The position numbers and the translations under genes were made by a program. Positions 13,459-14,986 of a DNA stretch of 14,986 nt are shown here, in pieces. Position 1 is the first letter of the stretch. The number at the start of each line of letters is the position of its first letter. This DNA is from Spirochaetia bacterium (GTDB lineage: Bacteria > Spirochaetota > Spirochaetia > Treponematales > Breznakiellaceae). Under the pieces are notes generated by a model that saw only the letters and a list, made by a program, of their open reading frames with translations, searched no databases and had not been told where the DNA came from. Location of the stretch: NCBI GenBank assembly GCA_026002025.1, contig BOAU01000052.1:1-14986 (forward strand), given 5' to 3'.

Positions 13459-14986
13459 ATGAATAAGTACGATTTTTTCTTAACCGATTCTCTGGAAAAG
13501 GTCCTCCCGGTGCGTAGGCCCCGGCCCCTGGCGGAGGGAAAAGTTATTCCCGTTTTTCCCGGAACCATTCCCGCGGTCCAGCTTGTCTATGCAAGGCTCC
13601 GGGGGGAAAAACGCGGTTCCAGCTATCCCTTTACCCTTTCTGTTGAAGGGGCCCCGGTAAAGCCGGAACTGCGGTCGGTGGAACTGACCCCGGTGGATTT
13701 TCCCTCCAACGAAAAAACCGACGAGGGCTATATCACCCATGACCCCGCCCTGCTGCCGGATCTCCTCTCCCCCCTTCGGGAAGATAAAATATTTCCCCAG
13801 CCGGATCAGTACAACGCGGTGTGGATCGATTTTCCCGGGATCATGGCCGCCCAAAAGGGGCGCTACGATATCAAGATCATTGCCAAAGCCGATGACAAAG
13901 TGGTATCCGGCAACGGCGATGAATATTCCGATCCCGAAGCGGCGGGGTACCGGGCGGAACTGAAGCTGACCCTCGAAGTATTGGGGGAAGCCCTGCCCCC
14001 CCAAGCCTTGCTCCATACCCAGTGGTTTCATACCGACTGTCTGGCGTCCTATTACGGCGTTGAAGTTTTCAGCGAGGTGCACTGGAGGATCATCGAAGCC
14101 TTTATGGCCCCCATGGCATTGCGCTACGGCATTAATACCCTGCTTACCCCGGTATTTACCCCGCCTCTGGATACTGCCTTCAGAACCGAGCGGCCCACGG
14201 TGCAGCTGGTGGATATTGAAATCAAAGGCGATACCTACCGTTTCGATTTTTCAAAGCTTGAGCGCTGGTGCGGCCTCTGCAAAAAACACGGAATCACCCA
14301 TATTGAAATCGCCCACTTCTTTTCCCAGTGGGGGGCCAGGTCCACCCCCAAGATCATCGCCAAAGAGAACGGCGTTGAAAAAAAGATATTCGGCTGGGAT
14401 GTTCCTTCGGGAAGCCCCAAATACCGGAAATTTCTGGAACAGTTTATCCCGGCCCTCAGGAAGGAATGTGAAAAATACGGCTATGATAAGGATCATACGA
14501 TATTCCACATATCCGATGAGCCCCACGGCCAGGCCCAGATCGCCAATTATAAAACCGGTAAAGCGCAGATTGCCGATTTGGTGGAAGGCAGCCTGCTCCT
14601 GGACGCCCTCAGCGATTTTTCGTTTTATAAAGAAGGTATCCTTGAGCACCCGGTTCCGGCTAACGATGCCATTACTCCCTTTTTGGAGGCGAAGATACCG
14701 GGGCTCTGGGTGTATTACTGTGTGAGCCAGAGTTACCGGGTCCCCAACCGGTTCATCGCCCTGCCCTCCCCCCGCTGCCGGGCCATGGGTGTTCTCATGT
14801 ATCGCTACAATATCGCGGGTTTTCTCCACTGGGGCTATAACTATTACTATTCGGCCTTGTCCAAAAGCCTTATCAACCCCTTCTTAAAAACCGGGGGCCT
14901 CAAAGATTGGCCCGCGGGTGATCCTTTCCTGGTCTATCCGGGCGCGGACGGCAAGCCCCTTTCGTCCATACGGGGGGAAGTACACC
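13459..14986 (+). CDS. GH123/DUF4091-like glycoside hydrolase, partial (3' end off right edge)
   Basis: I read 509 residues from the ATG at 13459-13461, open to the window edge; GGGGGA lies eight bases upstream. The N-terminal 190 residues look like a beta-rich domain. From about 200 a barrel-type catalytic domain follows, with DIEIKGDTYRFDFSKLERW (about 253-271), AHFFSQWG, and SDEPHG with adjacent Asp353-Glu354. The end shows GFLHWGYNYYYS and DPFLVYPGADGKPLSSIRGE, both hallmarks of the DUF4091 family, which corresponds to the GH123 catalytic domain. Characterised GH123 enzymes are beta-N-acetylgalactosaminidases that use an adjacent Asp-Glu pair with substrate-assisted catalysis. No signal peptide is visible, so it would act in the cytoplasm on imported oligosaccharides. 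The family call is good; the substrate is uncertain. Confidence 0.82.
   Translation, partial: MNKYDFFLTDSLEKVLPVRRPRPLAEGKVIPVFPGTIPAVQLVYARLRGEKRGSSYPFTLSVEGAPVKPELRSVELTPVDFPSNEKTDEGYITHDPALLPDLLSPLREDKIFPQPDQYNAVWIDFPGIMAAQKGRYDIKIIAKADDKVVSGNGDEYSDPEAAGYRAELKLTLEVLGEALPPQALLHTQWFHTDCLASYYGVEVFSEVHWRIIEAFMAPMALRYGINTLLTPVFTPPLDTAFRTERPTVQLVDIEIKGDTYRFDFSKLERWCGLCKKHGITHIEIAHFFSQWGARSTPKIIAKENGVEKKIFGWDVPSGSPKYRKFLEQFIPALRKECEKYGYDKDHTIFHISDEPHGQAQIANYKTGKAQIADLVEGSLLLDALSDFSFYKEGILEHPVPANDAITPFLEAKIPGLWVYYCVSQSYRVPNRFIALPSPRCRAMGVLMYRYNIAGFLHWGYNYYYSALSKSLINPFLKTGGLKDWPAGDPFLVYPGADGKPLSSIRGEVH

Noticed and set aside
1..14986. CRISPR arrays, insertion sequences, tRNA or rRNA genes, attachment sites
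   Set aside because: I looked for regularly spaced repeats, terminal inverted repeats with transposase motifs, and RNA gene signatures, and found none.

Overview
The window is a gene-dense stretch of a moderately GC-rich bacterial chromosome. The gene content suggests an anaerobic spirochaete of the Treponema type: a bactofilin next to a membrane M23 peptidase, a YaaR/RicT pair, a four-subunit 2-oxoacid:ferredoxin oxidoreductase, class II xylose isomerase with xylulokinase, and many two-component and chemotaxis-type signalling domains. This placement is inferred from content and protein style; no rRNA or other marker gene is present. I see no transposase, integrase, CRISPR array, tRNA or rRNA gene.

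Layout. (1) Bases 1-2421, signalling: a membrane sensor fragment on the minus strand runs off the left edge. It is divergent, across a 35-base gap, from a DesK/NarX-type histidine kinase. The kinase overlaps a CheR methyltransferase that consists of the catalytic domain only and begins at a TTG codon. (2) Bases 2437-5474, minus strand, a cell-shape and regulation operon in the order M23 peptidase, bactofilin, YaaR (DUF327), RicT-like PSP1 protein. Its promoter is near-consensus (TTGACA-17-TATAGT) with a palindrome in the spacer. (3) Bases 5551-8242, minus strand, an operon for a 2-oxoacid:ferredoxin oxidoreductase (ferredoxin, alpha, beta, gamma), most like the 2-ketoisovalerate (Vor) type, with 4-base overlaps. 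(4) Bases 8341-9021, minus strand, a NarL-type response regulator whose receiver lacks the usual acidic pair. (5) A 214-base AT-rich control region, then xylB-xylA on the plus strand with a clear promoter, two palindromes and a strong terminator. (6) Bases 12167-14986, plus strand: a radical SAM protein with extra C-terminal cysteines, then a GH123/DUF4091-like glycoside hydrolase cut off by the right edge.

How the genes may work together. xylA and xylB convert xylose to xylulose 5-phosphate for the pentose phosphate pathway. The Vor-type enzyme oxidises a 2-oxoacid to its acyl-CoA and reduces ferredoxin, which fits fermentation of sugars and amino acids. The bactofilin operon fits control of cell-wall shape under the flagellated spirochaete envelope. 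The kinase and the response regulator are of matching families (HisKA_3 and NarL) but lie about 6.5 kb apart, and both carry unusual changes in core motifs.

The least explained parts are the degenerate signalling proteins, the TTG-started stand-alone CheR domain, the M23-bactofilin-YaaR-RicT operon, and the radical SAM/GH123-like pair downstream of the xylose genes. I found no clearly new defence or mobile system.
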